Origin: Isoetes taiwanensis
Taxonomy: Eukaryota; Streptophyta; Lycopodiopsida; Isoetales; Isoetaceae
Assembly (NCBI GenBank): GCA_021234155.1
Contig: JAJEKV010000041.1
Coordinates: forward strand, 12,474,689-12,538,688
Reading direction: 5' to 3'
DNA: 64,000 nucleotides
The notes beneath the pieces were generated by a model. It was not told where the DNA came from. It searched no databases and saw nothing but the letters and a program-made list of their open reading frames with translations. Of this stretch, positions 53,331-64,000 are shown piece by piece (the first letter of the stretch is position 1; each line of letters starts with the position of its first letter). The position numbers were made by a program, and so were the translations under genes.

Positions 53331-55233
53331 AGCTAATTAATTTTAGACTGAGGAGCTATTCAGATGGATATTTCTATTCAGTAAGCTCTTATTTCCAAAT
53401 GCTCTATTCCCTGTAAGAGTGTATTTGAATGTTATGATAATACCTTTTGTTGGATTTGACTAGGCTATCGTGAAAGCTTATTTCATATTTGCACTGTGGA
53501 AGTTGCAAAACATTTCTCTTCATTGCTTTATGCCAGATGACAGAAAAGGGACATGCACTTATGAGGAAAGATTGATGTATATAATAGCCATTTTTTACCA
53601 AGCCTAAGGGTATGCACGTACAAAAGATAGCATATTCAGACATGCTCAATGAACAATGCATCAGATCTGTATGTACCCTGTTGAGGGAGTTCTTTTGTGG
53701 TTGGCATAAGTTACTGCAATTTTGCAGCCTTATACAGCATATGGGCAACCCAACAATAAAAGCCTAAAATTTTTGAACTCAAAAAGCCAAAAACCAAGGA
53801 AAGATCAAGGCCATAAGATCTGTATGAATAGCTCAAGCCACTTGGTGTTGGGCAGAAGAGGGCTTCGCAACTGGCATCTACCGTTCGTGATGCTGACATT
53901 CTTGTCTTTCCAATTTGTGATCCATTTATTGACCAGCTTTCTTATAGATGAGTCTATTTGCATGCATTGCAAAAATGAGTTTTATTCGGGTAGAAAAAAC
54001 TACAACCTACCAACTTAATCTGTTGCTATTAGCAGTTCTCAGTTGCCTTATCACATGTGAGTAAACCTCCCAAGAACTTGGTGCAGACTGCCTTTGGATG
54101 GATGCAGAGTGGATTGTGTAGTTCAAATTTGGAACAGGAAGGATATAGTGCTTGTGGGTAACCCAAGGTGCCATATTGGGCCTTTATCATAATCTGGAAG
54201 AATCAAAAGAAAAAGATATTATGATTGAGGCAGTCTGCAGGCGTTATCAATTTCTTCCAAATTAAGCTGCAAAAACATACATGTTAGAAGAGCATTGTCC
54301 ATAAGAAGCATAGAATACAGGAAGCAAAGGCAATAACTTTTAATGTTTGCTTCTAAAGCTAAAGGGAAGCAGAATCGTACATGATTAATAGTAGCAGGAT
54401 AAATTCAACTTTCTATATCCCTAAAGAGATAAAGGAAATCAAGCCAGAAAAGAGGCAGAGATCATCAACAAACATTTTATGTGAATGAATTTTGAAAAGA
54501 AATAATACCTTTCTTGGCAAGTAGAATCTGCAATAAACAAAGGCCAAAAGAAATAATGGCCGTGAAGCATACAGAATGTAGACATATCATAAAATATCTG
54601 ATGGCTCTATTACTTCAAGCATACACCTCTACTCCAATCCACTGAGTTTCATCTCCATTAGAGCAGACCTGTTTTTACCACAGTTCCATTCACACGCAAT
54701 TCCTTGAATCCACATACTACTTCTATAGCACAAGGTTCACAAACAGTCAACATACTTTAGAATGCTAATGGATGCCCGACACGAAACTGCCCTAATAAGC
54801 CCTAATAAGCAGAGTGTTTAGGGTGGACAGTAGCTCACTTCTTTCTTCACAGCTAGAACTCAAACAGAAAAGGATTGACATGCAAATGGAAGTAAATGCA
54901 ATAATTAGTTTGTTGCAAAGTAAAATCTCAAAAAAATCAATGAAAATGTAGCTGGCCGACCTTAGTATCAGTAGCTTGCAGATGTAGAACTGGCTTATAA
55001 TCACAGAGGCAGATCACACCTACAGTGGCAAAGCCGGCCAGATTACATTTGAGAAGAACCCTAGAAGAGAAACATTTAGATTATACATCCAATCGCCATA
55101 GCTAGTGCTCAAGGAGCAGAAAAACCTGAAAGAAAATGTTATTTTGAGGAGTAAAAGAGAAGTATGTAGTATTAAACAAACAGAGCCCTAAGGATCTTAC
55201 TGCCATTGCCAGCAAAGCCGAGAAGGGGAAACC
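53331..55233. other. No convincing gene
   Basis: An open + strand frame at 53930-54018 contains a CMHCKNEFYSGRKN segment that might be one more piece of a Cys-rich protein, but it stands alone. The rest is AT-rich with no supported frame. Confidence 0.35.
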
Positions 55234-55431
55234 TTATGAACATTTTGTCTTTGGCTGAATAATAGTTGGCTTCAGCCGAGGAAATGGATCGCCCTGAAAA
55301 AATAAATTATCATTGCATTGCGTAGATGAAAGCTTAAAGCTGAGAATGAAATCCAAGTACATCCGGCAGGGAGAGTAGACGTACATCACAAAAAAAAGAT
55401 GCCGTAGGGAAAGAGGGAATGCCCAGCTCAA
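55234..55431 (-). CDS. Possible terminal exon, unknown protein
   Basis: On the - strand a TTTTTTCAG acceptor (about 55296) precedes GDPFPRLKPTIIQPKTKCS and a stop. The sequence before the acceptor looks like an intron. This could be a last exon of a small gene whose start is around 55431. There is no recognised domain. Confidence 0.25.
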   Translation of the reverse strand: MSWAFPLSLRHLFFVMYVYSPCRMYLDFILSFKLSSTQCNDNLFFQGDPFPRLKPTIIQPKTKCS

Positions 55432-55577
55432 GAATCAAACGACCCAGTGAGGCGCCAAGATGAGGAAGCAAAAATCGACCGAGAAATTCGTAGCAAAGAG
55501 GAAGGAGTGAACGATTTAGGATTCAAAATTATCATTGCTGGCAACCAGCGTCCCGCAGGCGGGAACGCAAATTTAAG

Positions 55578-55611
55578 GGAACGCCGCATGCGGCGTAACA
55601 TGCGGCGTTCC
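55578..55611. repeat. GC-rich hairpin
   Basis: GGAACGCCGCATG (55578-55590) is the exact inverse of 55599-55611. It stands out from the AT-rich surroundings and follows a smaller GCGTCCCGC / GCGGGAACGC pair at about 55548-55568. Confidence 0.75.
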
Positions 55612-55739
55612 GTGGCACGCACCCCAACACTCTCACAGAATAAAAAAGAAGATGTGGGCTTTTTACATATAACAGGCTTTGCCTATGAAAGAAAAGAAAA
55701 AAAAAAGGTCATGGAACAATTGCATTAATGACATGTAGT

Positions 55740-58700
55740 GCAATTGCGTCAACTTTTTTATTTGAAAATTTTTGCTCAATTTACGTCTTTTAAGAAAAAA
55801 AAAATGTGATATTTCGAAAAGAAATATGAAAATGCCATTTTCAAAAACCGTTCACATAAATTTAACAGGTCAAGAAAAAAAGCAGCATATTACAAAATAA
55901 AAGTACAGAATTTAAAGTGGATTAAAAAATAATATATTAAAATAGGTAATTAGAAAAATAATACATTTTGAAGAGCATTTACAGATGTCCATAGGAGCGT
56001 CCTTCTCAGGAAGGGGCCTTTCATTTTCATCATTTTCATCAACATTCCTGTCAATATTTGATGGAACAGAACCATCATTTGGTTCGTCTTCAATCTTCTG
56101 AAGGTCTTCAACAGGAACAAGTTTAGCAAACTTGGCTCATCTGTGTTCCCAGATAGAGGATGTTGAGGTTCAATGCTGGTATGCTTTAAAAGTCCATCTG
56201 TCGCCTTAGCATCTAATCCTTGATTCTCGCCTGGCAGACTCTAAAGGGACCTTATTCTTGACTTGACGAATTCAACACAATCCTTGTCAATATCTAAGGC
56301 CCACAATTCCGACCCTTCTCTAAGGCACAAGATATGGTGGTGCTTGTTGAAGGTGTTCCTGGCAAAACCTTCAACCTCAGTGGTTTAGAACCTCCAGGTT
56401 GCTTGAGGCAACCACTCTGAGTGCAAAGATTCCAGAAATAGTGCACGAAAGTTCACTGGGAGTATGCTTCCCTGAAGGCAAAAAAGTTTGCTCCACAAAA
56501 TAACTTGCAGAATATGATCTATGAAGCTATGGAAATGGATGTCTCTCCTCAAGATGCTCAACACTTGGTACTAACAGGCTGCAAAAATTCAGAGAAGTCA
56601 GACAAGGCTAGATAGGCCAAAATTTGATCACTGACCCAGTCAATTTTTGGTCAATATCCCTGGTAGAGAGCTAAAATTTGCAACTCGATATGGACAAGGA
56701 ATTTTCTAGACCTATCAATTCTATTCTGCTTAGGCTTATCTGCACAATAAGGGCCGAATCTTCCTTTTGCCAAAAGGGAACCTAATTTTTTCCTTTGATG
56801 ATTTTTTGTCTAGAACTGTAAGGAATGAACAATATTGATAAAAGATGCTTTCCAGTGAAGGGTTGCACGCGTGTCTAGCGTTGCCTTAGTCAACATATCT
56901 AGCTTGGCAAGATTGATGCTCAAATAATTGCTCTTATATGCTCAGTGCCTGTTGTGCAACACAATTGGATCTGAAATAATGTCGACTCAAAATAGTATTG
57001 TAATTTTGTCTTGACAAGAATTTGGCTTTTGCCTTTTCCAAAAATATGCTAAATAGGCAGACTACTCATATCTGACAATCTGGACAAACACAAGATGCCT
57101 AGCCCCTGATAATTGTTTACTTTTGGGAATGAGTTTCAATGCAACACGAACAGATTACTACAAAGGTCGGATTTTCAATTAAATCAAACACTCAAGAGAT
57201 ACAAAGCAATATCCCAAGCTCATGGTCTTGGGCACAGAATCAAATAGGTATACATTCAGAGAATCCAGAGAATTGAGCCAATAATCCGGATCAGAGGTAA
57301 ACATTGGAGGTCGGAATCAAGCTCAGGATCATCAAGCCGGTCCTTCTTCAAAGCCAGAAATCACTTCTTTGCCTTAAAGCCCTCGAATCTCTTCTGTGCA
57401 GAAAAGCCCCTTTTGTAAATGCTCTGTTCCGTTGAGATTTTGATCATTTCTCTTTAATCTTCTGTCTTTTAGCTCACAATAAGAATTCTTGGCATTAAAC
57501 ATGGTGATTCGGCCAGTTTAAGTCATGATTTACGGGTTTGTTAGGCCGAATTAAACGGATCTTGGCATTTCCAGATTTTAGGGTTCATATGGGTTCAAGC
57601 GAAATATCCCACAGGCTCGATTAGGTTTTGGCGACCAAGGTATATAAGGAAAAGAAAATCCATGATTTATAATTTTATGCGTGCAATATCCCGTGGGATC
57701 CCGGTACCTCCAGCCCCTGCGCCCGGATGTTCCACGCCGTGGGAAGATTGGTGGAAGAGAGATAGGGGTAGATAGGAAAAATTTTGCACCCCTAAGCCCT
57801 ATGGCACGATTCCCTAGGAGGCACCTATAATATCCAAAATAGAGCCTTTTTTCAAATTTCTTTTTTCCTAAGGGAATCTTTTTTTGCACCCTATAAGATT
57901 CTGGAATCTCTTCTCACAATGGAGCTCTTTTGAATTTGTCAAAAATGGAGCTAAGGAGTGGATGATGTGGCATTTGGAAATGATGACAAGGTTAGGTGGG
58001 TATGATGTGGCCAATGGGAATGATGACGTGTCAGCCAGCTTGAGCTTGAAAATTCTTTCTAGTCAAAATTTTGAATGATGTGGAGATGATGTGTGTGATG
58101 AGTGTGTGGTGATGAGGTGTCAATGGTGATGTGGCAACAATAATGCTAGTTTGATGCTTTGATATGGAATTTGATTTGAACATGGGAATTTGACATGTCA
58201 TGGCTAGAATGGTGATGAATATGATGACTAGGCACATGAAGTGAGGTGTGAAGTGACTTGGCCCAACAAGTGCTCATTTAGAAGCCAATTTCTTTTTATG
58301 GAGCAATTTTAAGCACCTCCTAGGGCACACTTGAATTTTGAGCACTTCCCCTAGGAATTTTTGCAACTTTCTTTTAACTTTGGTCAAGTTGCATGGGATG
58401 TTGACTTCTGAGCGAGATTATGACCAAGTCAAGTCACTTTTGAACTAGTGGATGATGGAGCAAGTGGGTGTTCCATGAAGGTGTGTTTTGACTAGAAAGA
58501 ACTTTCAAGGTCAAGTTTGACTTTGGGAGGTATATGAGCAAGGAGTCAAAGTTCAATGGCCTTTTTAGGATGGTGGAGTGAATGGAGAAGGGGATCAAAA
58601 TGCCAAAGATGCCAAGATCACAAATAGCTACATACCATGGAATATTCTTCAAGGGGTCTTCTTTCTCCTCCTTTCTTCACTTCCTTTGCTTGTTTGACCT

Positions 58701-59462
58701 CTTGTATCTCTTGAGTGACTTGAGTCAATTGTCTTTCCTTTGCTCTTCAAATTCTTGATGTATGCTAGTGCAGCATTTCCCTATTGTCTCGCAAACCAGA
58801 TCAACATGAGAGGATTAATGCAAAGATGTGCTTAGCTCTTCCATGCTGCCATGGCATGGCAGCATTATGCCAAACTAAAAGAGAAGGCTGGTCTACCAGC
58901 ACCTTTGACTAGCTGTTTGTACTTCCTGAGATAGCTCCAGCCAGTTGCCAATGTGAGAATATGGTTGGCAACTCAATGACCTGCATATGGATTTGAAAGT
59001 GATAGATCTAGCATTATGAATGTATATGTGAATGATGTTCCTTTCAGATGAACCTGCATGGAAAATAAATCTCTTTAGTTATGAGAAGCTGCAGGATGGT
59101 GGTGTGACAGCAGCTTGGGGACTTTATGAAGATGTAGAGGGTTTTCAGATGTAATGAGGCCAACTCCTGATCAAATGATAGATGGAGGCAGATATAAGGA
59201 TGCACCTGCATGGAACTATGATCAGTATTAAATCACTCCTTCAGTTGATCACGATCTGCATAGCCCTTTTGTACTTGCAACACTAGAAACTCATTAGCAC
59301 ACAAACAATAACTTCAAAGCAGAAGTTGATTTACTAAAATAGGCTTAATTAATTTTTTGTTTTCATCCTACTGAAGCTTTTTTTATATATTTTGCTTTTT
59401 TCTGTTTTTTATTTTTTGAGCAATGCACTAACTACTCCTAACTACATCTTACCAGAAAGATT
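55740..59462. other. Long stretch without a supported gene
   Basis: On the - strand, 56370-56000 reads partly as a charged protein (REGSELWALDIDKDCVEF, later VEDLQKIEDEPNDGSVPSNI), probably the remains of a retroelement polyprotein or its flanking gene. An open - frame at 57578-57889 (103 codons) has no recognisable domain. About 57960-58250 is rich in GATGATGTGG-type low-complexity repeats. The rest is AT-rich. Confidence 0.35.
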
Positions 59463-60023
59463 TTAGTTGAACAAAGCAAGGGCAACATGTTGTTGCCAAT
59501 ACCTTTTTAGGTGCACAATGTTGATTCCTATCACTTCAAATGGTCCTTCCCAAAGACTCTCAAATTTGGATGCTATGTCTTCCCTTGTCTTGTTCCACTT
59601 TAACACCAACTCTCCTGTTTTTAAGACTCCCTGCAATTTGTGTGCTGCTTTGAAAGCTGCAATATCTTTAGCCTTTTTCCTCATAACTGCATTCTCAGCA
59701 TCATATCTATGCTCCTCAAGCTGCATCAATCTCACAAATCTTTCTTTAAGAGCCTCATCCATTTCCAAATTAATCTGATAAGCCAGTCTGAGTGATGGAA
59801 GTTCCAATTCTATAGGCAGTACTGACTCTATCCCATATACCAAGCTGAAAGGAGTGTGTTTTGTAGCTACTTTGATAGTAGTTCTATATGCCCAAAGTGC
59901 ATCATGGAGTTTTAGATGCCAATCCTTTTTTGAAACATTGATGGTCTTTTTGAGGATGGATTTGAGAGTTTTATTGGTTGACTCTGGGTAGAAGCATGAA
60001 AGGGTGTCTTGTATTTCTTGCAA
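59463..60023 (-). pseudogene. Ty3 integrase C-terminal fragment
   Basis: The - strand reads NKTLKSILKKTINVSKKDWH, then ALWAYRTTIKVATKHTPFSL, VYGIESVLPIELELPSLRLA and, near the end, TGELVLKWNKTREDIASKFE and LWEGPFEV. This is the end of the integrase core and the C-terminal domain of plant Ty3 elements of the non-chromodomain kind. A deletion just before NKTL removes the catalytic part, and no LTR was found beside it. The frame is open over 186 codons, suggesting a fairly recent fragment. Confidence 0.85.
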
Positions 60024-60269
60024 ATTGATGTAAAAAAATACACTAGCTTAAAGTGAATTTAAGGTAAAATTTGAATTTTACATGGGCTGCCTATCATTAA
60101 TGCTTTTGGTCCACGTGAGATTCTTTGCAATTATTTTTGGCAACCCACGAATTTGGGGGCACGTTTTGAGTTTTGAACTCCCTCCACAGGATTGAAGCTA
60201 CCAGATTGAAACCCCTTTCTCATTGGAACCAAGAATAGGATCCCCATTTCTATGCCTGTTTGATCGATC

Positions 60270-62420
60270 TTGGAATGTATGAAGCTATGGCAGAATCAAA
60301 TTCACCAGCAACAACAGATTTGGATCTTGTTCTTGAGGAGGACTTACCATCAGATTCGAATTTTGCTATTGAGGAGGACTCTACATGCATTTCTTCTGGG
60401 GACAACCATGCAAGAGAGAGACCGGATATGGGACAAAACAGATTAGAAGAAGGGTGAATGATTCTGTGAATCACATACTAAATCAAGTTTCTAGATTGAA
60501 TCCAAAAGCGAAAAAAACTTTTCTTTGGAAAATTGCTCGAGGGATAGTAGATTGGACTTTTTATTTGGCCCTGTTGTTGGAAGGCCTAAAGAGGCTATTG
60601 TGAAAAGAGATTTATTTGAAAACCTTAAGGATGGCCTCCAAGAAGTGAAATGTGCTAATAGCAATGACAAGCTTGTCGCCAAACCAAGTGTTCTTTCCAT
60701 GGTATTGGAAAGGAAGGAGTATTACAATGAGACCACACTTGGCGACCAAAATCCTCAAATTGCATCCTAGAAATATGAAGCTAGCGAGAAAGGAGGAAAA
60801 AAATGTCTTTGTGTGGAGCAAATCGTGGGCATTAGCGGATCCGAAAGCCAAGAAAAAATGCCATAGATCCGGGCTATGAAGGATGAGTTGTTGTTCGGTT
60901 CGGTTAGATAATACAAAAGTATCACCAAAGGTAAGAGATGTCATGAAGAAGAGGATTTGAACCAATTCGATTACATCGACATTACTACAAGTGTACATGC
61001 TAGTATTTTAGGGTCATGGAGGAGTCACATAGTTTTTTGAATTTTCGATCTGAACATCAAATGTACTTTAGCTAGGAATGTATGTAGTCATGTAGATGTT
61101 TTCTACATTTTTTGCAGGTGACAGTAGTCTTTTCTGTACAAGCATGTTCCACATCATGCATCAAGAAATGTTATTCAGTTTTTCTTGTAGAAGTTATATT
61201 GACATGACTTGAAGGTATACTTGAAGCTAACTGTAGAGATGTGCTATAGATGTAAGAGAATAAAACTGAAGGAAGCTACTGTAGGAATGTAGTAGATGTC
61301 AAGAAAATATGTGAATGCTTTTCATAGAGTAGCTATTATGTAAGGATGTGGGGTTTTGAGGAAGAAAGTACTTAGATGTAAGAATGTGGAAGATACATTA
61401 AAAACATATATAATGTACATTCTAATATTCTGTAAGATTCTGACAGTGTACTTTTGCAGGCTGAATTATACCAAATCTTTGTTGATCAGCATCCAAAAGT
61501 CAAAATTGGCATCAGGCAATTTGAATACTTAAAACCTCCTTGCATCGAAACTAAAGGAGAGGAATACCTGCTGTTGTGTGAAGCATGAGCAGGCAGATTT
61601 ATATAGATAGATAGATAGATAGTATTTTAACGTCACGCCACTAGGCAGCATCCAACTGGACATGTGACCACACACCACACTACATTGCTTTCGGTTGGGC
61701 CCGCCCCAACCACCTTATGATCTGTTAGGATTTGACCCCTTGATGCAGAAGTGCGATTGAAGGCGGTCTCGAACTTCGAGACGCCGAATCCTGAATTATA
61801 TAAGAAGGCTTTCAATATGATGAGGTCAAAATTCCACGAGAGCTGTAATTGCAAATTGTAATGTGTGCTTCCGGAAGTTAATGCCGGGATTTGCCAAGCT
61901 AAAAGCGAATTATGATAATGTGAGCACGCTTTGGAGAGCCATGGTATGCCCGAGGGCGGCCGATGAGGAGTGGCACAAGCTAGCCCTGCATGGAAACAAA
62001 ATGTGGCGATTGTGGGAAAGCAGATTAATTGAGTTGTGTCCCAGAGAAGGATGGAAGCATCGAGGATTAGGTCGATTGGCAAGTCTATAACTATGTTAAT
62101 GAACCTTCAAAGAAGGGAACTTCCCGAAGGCTGAAGTTAGTTGACAAGAAGGGCAGTGCAAAGGAGATGTTGGACAGCATGTTCGACCGTATGTCTAAGT
62201 TTATATATCACAATTTTGTGGCACATTGACAAAGCAAGCAGTTCAAAGAATGCATACGAACACTTCGCGACGATTCAGTGCTATCAGTTGTTGATTTTTC
62301 TGAAAATTATACTTTGAAGCCATTCAACGAGATTCAAGTTCAGCATCACCATGTTCAAGGTAAATGGCAGATTGAGAAAATTTGTGCACTCATTTATTTC
62401 AGACGACAAAACTCATGATA
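60270..62420 (+). pseudogene. Transposase-like gene of the VDFSENY type, broken
   Basis: A frame at 60260-60457 is acidic. In shifting frames come LFGPVVGRPKEAIVKRDLFE (about 60562-60620), HPRNMKLARKEEKNVFVWSK (about 60768-60830), AELYQIFVDQHPKVKIGIRQ with FEYLKPPCIE (61460-61550), and HKLALHGNKMWRLWESRLIE (about 61970-62030). The core VVDFSENYTLKPFNEIQVQH is at about 62286-62345. The order and the D-F-S/A-E-N-Y block followed by EIQ.QH match a poorly described eukaryotic mobile-element protein family with a presumed RNase-H-like fold. Several stops and a LINE-tail insertion at 61604-61860 inactivate it. Confidence 0.6.
61604..61860 (-). mobile_element. Short LINE 3' end insertion with GATA tail
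   Basis: ATAGATAGATAGATAGATAG (61604-61622) followed by TATTTTAACGTC is the inverse of a GACGTTAAAAT LINE 3' terminus with a TATC tail. About 240 bases of 3' sequence follow before the transposase-like pseudogene resumes near 61863. The body shows no coding sequence, so it is a heavily 5'-truncated copy or a SINE sharing the LINE tail. Confidence 0.65.
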
Positions 62421-63010
62421 CCCACTTCGTACAAGATGCATAACAAAGTTTAAAATGAAACGCACTAATTTGCTCAAAACGCACTTCAAAAGGAATCTTT
62501 GAAAGATTCCCTAAAATCCCCCCAAAAAGGTCCCTTTTCATGGTATATTTGTGACAAGTGTGACAATTTGAAAATTTTAGGCATCATTTTTGAGGGGGGG
62601 TGTGAACTTAGCTTCCATTCAAAATTGTTTGACATCCCTTTTTGGCCCCTTTAGTTTGGTTTGAGAAATAGTAATATTTTCAAAAACTAAACATAATAGA
62701 CATTGAAAAAACAGCAAACACACTAAAAGTGCCAAAAAGGTATTTTATTCAAAGTTTTCAAAATCGATTACAAAACTATGAACAAAAGCTGCAAAAAAAT
62801 GCAACACATTTTGACATTGCCTCATTGAAGCAAACATTTTCACATGAAAGTATGCCTCATTGAACAAACTTACACTTTGAAGCGCAAGTTGGAGTCGAAG
62901 GACGCCGCTCTTAATCTTATATACTTGCTCTTATTTGCTCATCCGATCTTGCTATAGACTTATGTATACCGCGAGGACAATGCGTGGACATAACGTCTTC
63001 AAAATAAATT
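62421..63010. other. No gene seen; flank of the transposase-like pseudogene
   Basis: This is AT-rich sequence with repeated CAAAAAGG / CCTTTTTGG-like motifs. It separates the coding remains from the palindrome array. Confidence 0.35.
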
Positions 63011-63016
63011 TACGGG

Positions 63017-63392
63017 TGGTATAAATTTATACCATAATAGGTAGTCTTTGTCGCGGATATAACATGCCGGAGAGTTCGCATGGTATAAATTTATACCACA
63101 AAAGTGGACTCGGCGGTATAAATTTATACATAAGGAAGAGGACTCGGCGGTATAAATTTATACCGCGAGAGCTCTCTCGATTCATCGAGCTCCCACGGTA
63201 TAAATTTATATGGGTAAACAATGACTCTCTCGGTATAAATTTATACATGAGATAACCTTCAAACAATCAATTTATACACATATATGTGTATATATATATA
63301 ATAATATATATACATACTTACATATATATATCGAAGAAAAGAGAACTCTTGCGGTATAAATCTATCACGGAGAAAGCGGTATAAATTTATGT
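63017..63392. repeat. Array of GGTATAAATTTATACC palindromes
   Basis: Eight or more copies are at 63017-63034, 63081-63098, 63115-63129, 63147-63166 (20-bp perfect palindrome GCGGTATAAATTTATACCGC), 63196-63210, 63231-63246, 63351-63365 and 63377-63390. Spacing is irregular, mainly 30-65 bases, and CTCGGCG-like motifs lie between some copies. The arrangement resembles the CTCGCGAG palindromes of the giant element. It lies about 600 bases beyond the transposase-like pseudogene, where subterminal repeats would be expected. Confidence 0.88.
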
Positions 63393-63418
63393 GAAGAATT
63401 ATATATATATATAAAAGC
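63271..63418. repeat. AT microsatellite within the palindrome array
   Basis: Runs of TATATATA occur at 63285-63330 and 63398-63412. They probably arose by slippage in AT-rich palindromic DNA. Confidence 0.7.
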
Positions 63419-63420
63419 GT

Positions 63421-63760
63421 TTATCTACTCTATATATGTTCTTATGTTTGTCGGGCTTATCCGGCCGTCCGATTCGAGATCCGAGCGGCTCCACGTGGTT
63501 TAAGGACATATCCTACGGTAGAGATGGCATGGGAGTTTACATATAATATGTGTACCCAGCGGTCCTATGGTCAGTTGATCGATCGATGGAGTCGGTCCGA
63601 GATTCGACGGCTGACGTTGCTTTAGATATATGCTACATGATCCTACGGTCCAGATTGATCATAATCCTTGGTCCAAGATCCTACGGCTCACATTGCATGC
63701 TCGGGCCTTGGTATTTTCAACAGATTTTAAGGAAAGGCTTTTAAAAGTTTTTATGTTATT
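63421..63760. other. No gene seen; repeated CCTACGGT motifs
   Basis: CCTACGG(T/C) occurs four times (63512, 63641, 63680 and nearby) with TTGATC(G/A)AT and CCGTCCGAT-like motifs, as in non-coding plant repeat leaders. There are no open frames of interest. Confidence 0.35.
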
Positions 63761-63821
63761 GGGAGGATTCGAACCCTGGTCATTAACCCCCCAGCTCCCC
63801 ATTCTAACCACTAGACCAAGC
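63761..63821 (-). repeat. tRNA-like sequence, probable SINE head
   Basis: On the - strand a box A (TGGTCTAGTGG, 63818-63808) and a box B (GGTTCGAATCC, 63775-63765) are spaced as in tRNA genes. They start from GCTTGGTC and run to CCTCCC. The acceptor stem does not pair properly and the anticodon arm is G-rich and irregular, so a functional tRNA is unlikely. Together with unrelated downstream sequence (leftward) it fits the polymerase III promoter of a tRNA-derived SINE or a tRNA pseudogene. Confidence 0.6.
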
Positions 63822-63904
63822 ATTAATTCTATGAATAATTTATGTTTCAAATATACTTAAGGGTAATATCCTAATTAAGATAAAATCCAAATTGTTCTAA
63901 TAAG

Positions 63905-64000
63905 TTCTAGAATGTAGGGGAATCTTCGGGAATGTAAGGAAATAGGGAAATACTTCCAGAAAGTTCTAGGATGTTTTGAAAGTTTCAGAATGTTCCAGAA
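63905..64000. promoter_or_regulatory. Cluster of heat-shock-element-like motifs
   Basis: Inverted nGAAn units are arranged as TTCTAGAA (63905-63912), TTCCAGAAAGTTC (63954-63966, three perfect units) and GAATGTTCCAGAA (63988-64000, three perfect units). This is the binding pattern of heat-shock transcription factors. Whether it drives a gene to the right of the window or is part of a repeat cannot be decided here. Confidence 0.5.

Noticed and set aside
57578-57889. 103-codon - strand frame as a gene
   Set aside because: Composition is unremarkable, it begins in a poly-T/Lys-rich stretch, and it has no conserved motif or splice support.
61633-62082. 149-codon - strand frame as a coding gene
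   Set aside because: It spans the LINE-tail insertion boundary and the opposite strand of the transposase-like pseudogene, so it is a fortuitous open frame.
63017-63392. Palindrome array as a CRISPR or a centromere satellite
   Set aside because: Spacing is irregular, the units are short dyads in only about 380 bases, and there is no higher-order tandem structure.

Overview
This window looks like nuclear DNA of a land plant with a large, repeat-rich genome. The evidence is spliced genes with short AT-rich introns, two intact SnRK2 kinases, PPR-type and callose-synthase-type gene debris, and copia and Ty3 retroelements with plant hallmarks. A fern or another seed-free vascular plant is my best guess, from the compact SnRK2 introns, the microsatellite-tailed LINEs and the transposase-like families present. 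This is an inference; no marker settles it. No prokaryotic operons, rRNA or CRISPR arrays are visible.

Only two genes look fully intact: the 9-exon SnRK2 subclass III (OST1-like) kinases at 10895-12707 and 48221-50038, both on the + strand. They lie in a segmental duplication (copy A: 76-497 plus 10253-13276; copy B: 45381-50660). Copy A is split by about 9.7 kb of extra DNA (498-10250). That DNA holds fragments of a PPR gene, a callose synthase and V-ATPase subunit e, a decayed LINE, an RG-rich gene fragment and a fold-back repeat. Copy B carries a different, smaller insertion with inverted-repeat ends (46482-47853).

From 13.3 to 27.8 kb the sequence is nested retroelements. In order they are a LINE fused to a chromodomain Ty3 element, a copia remnant, an ORF1-only half-LINE and a poly(A)-tailed L1. 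Three LINE 3' ends (7.2, 19.7 and 61.6 kb) share the terminal motif GACGTTAAAAT followed by a tetranucleotide microsatellite.

The most unusual region is 27791-39619, an apparent giant DNA element of about 11.8 kb with 26-bp terminal inverted repeats. It has a leftward gene with a DUF7869-like, RNase-H-like core and C-terminal BAH-like region, and a rightward transcription unit starting near 31.75 kb. The rightward half also contains an FCP1/HAD-phosphatase-like domain. It holds about eleven copies of a palindrome centred on TCTCGACTCGCGAGTCGAGA. A second, unrelated transposase-like gene (60.3-62.4 kb, + strand) is followed by its own array of a different palindrome, GGTATAAATTTATACC (63.0-63.4 kb). 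This parallel suggests that both element types use palindromic arrays.

At 41183-43761 there is a compact, young LTR retroelement. Its LTRs are nearly identical, and its tRNA-Met-type primer site and polypurine tract are intact. In place of gag-pol it carries one uninterrupted 592-codon reading frame of unknown function. It interrupts an older leftward gene. From 50.7 to 64 kb the sequence is mostly non-coding, with a SKIP14-like pseudogene, a Ty3 integrase fragment, a tRNA-like SINE head and a cluster of heat-shock-element-like motifs at the right edge.
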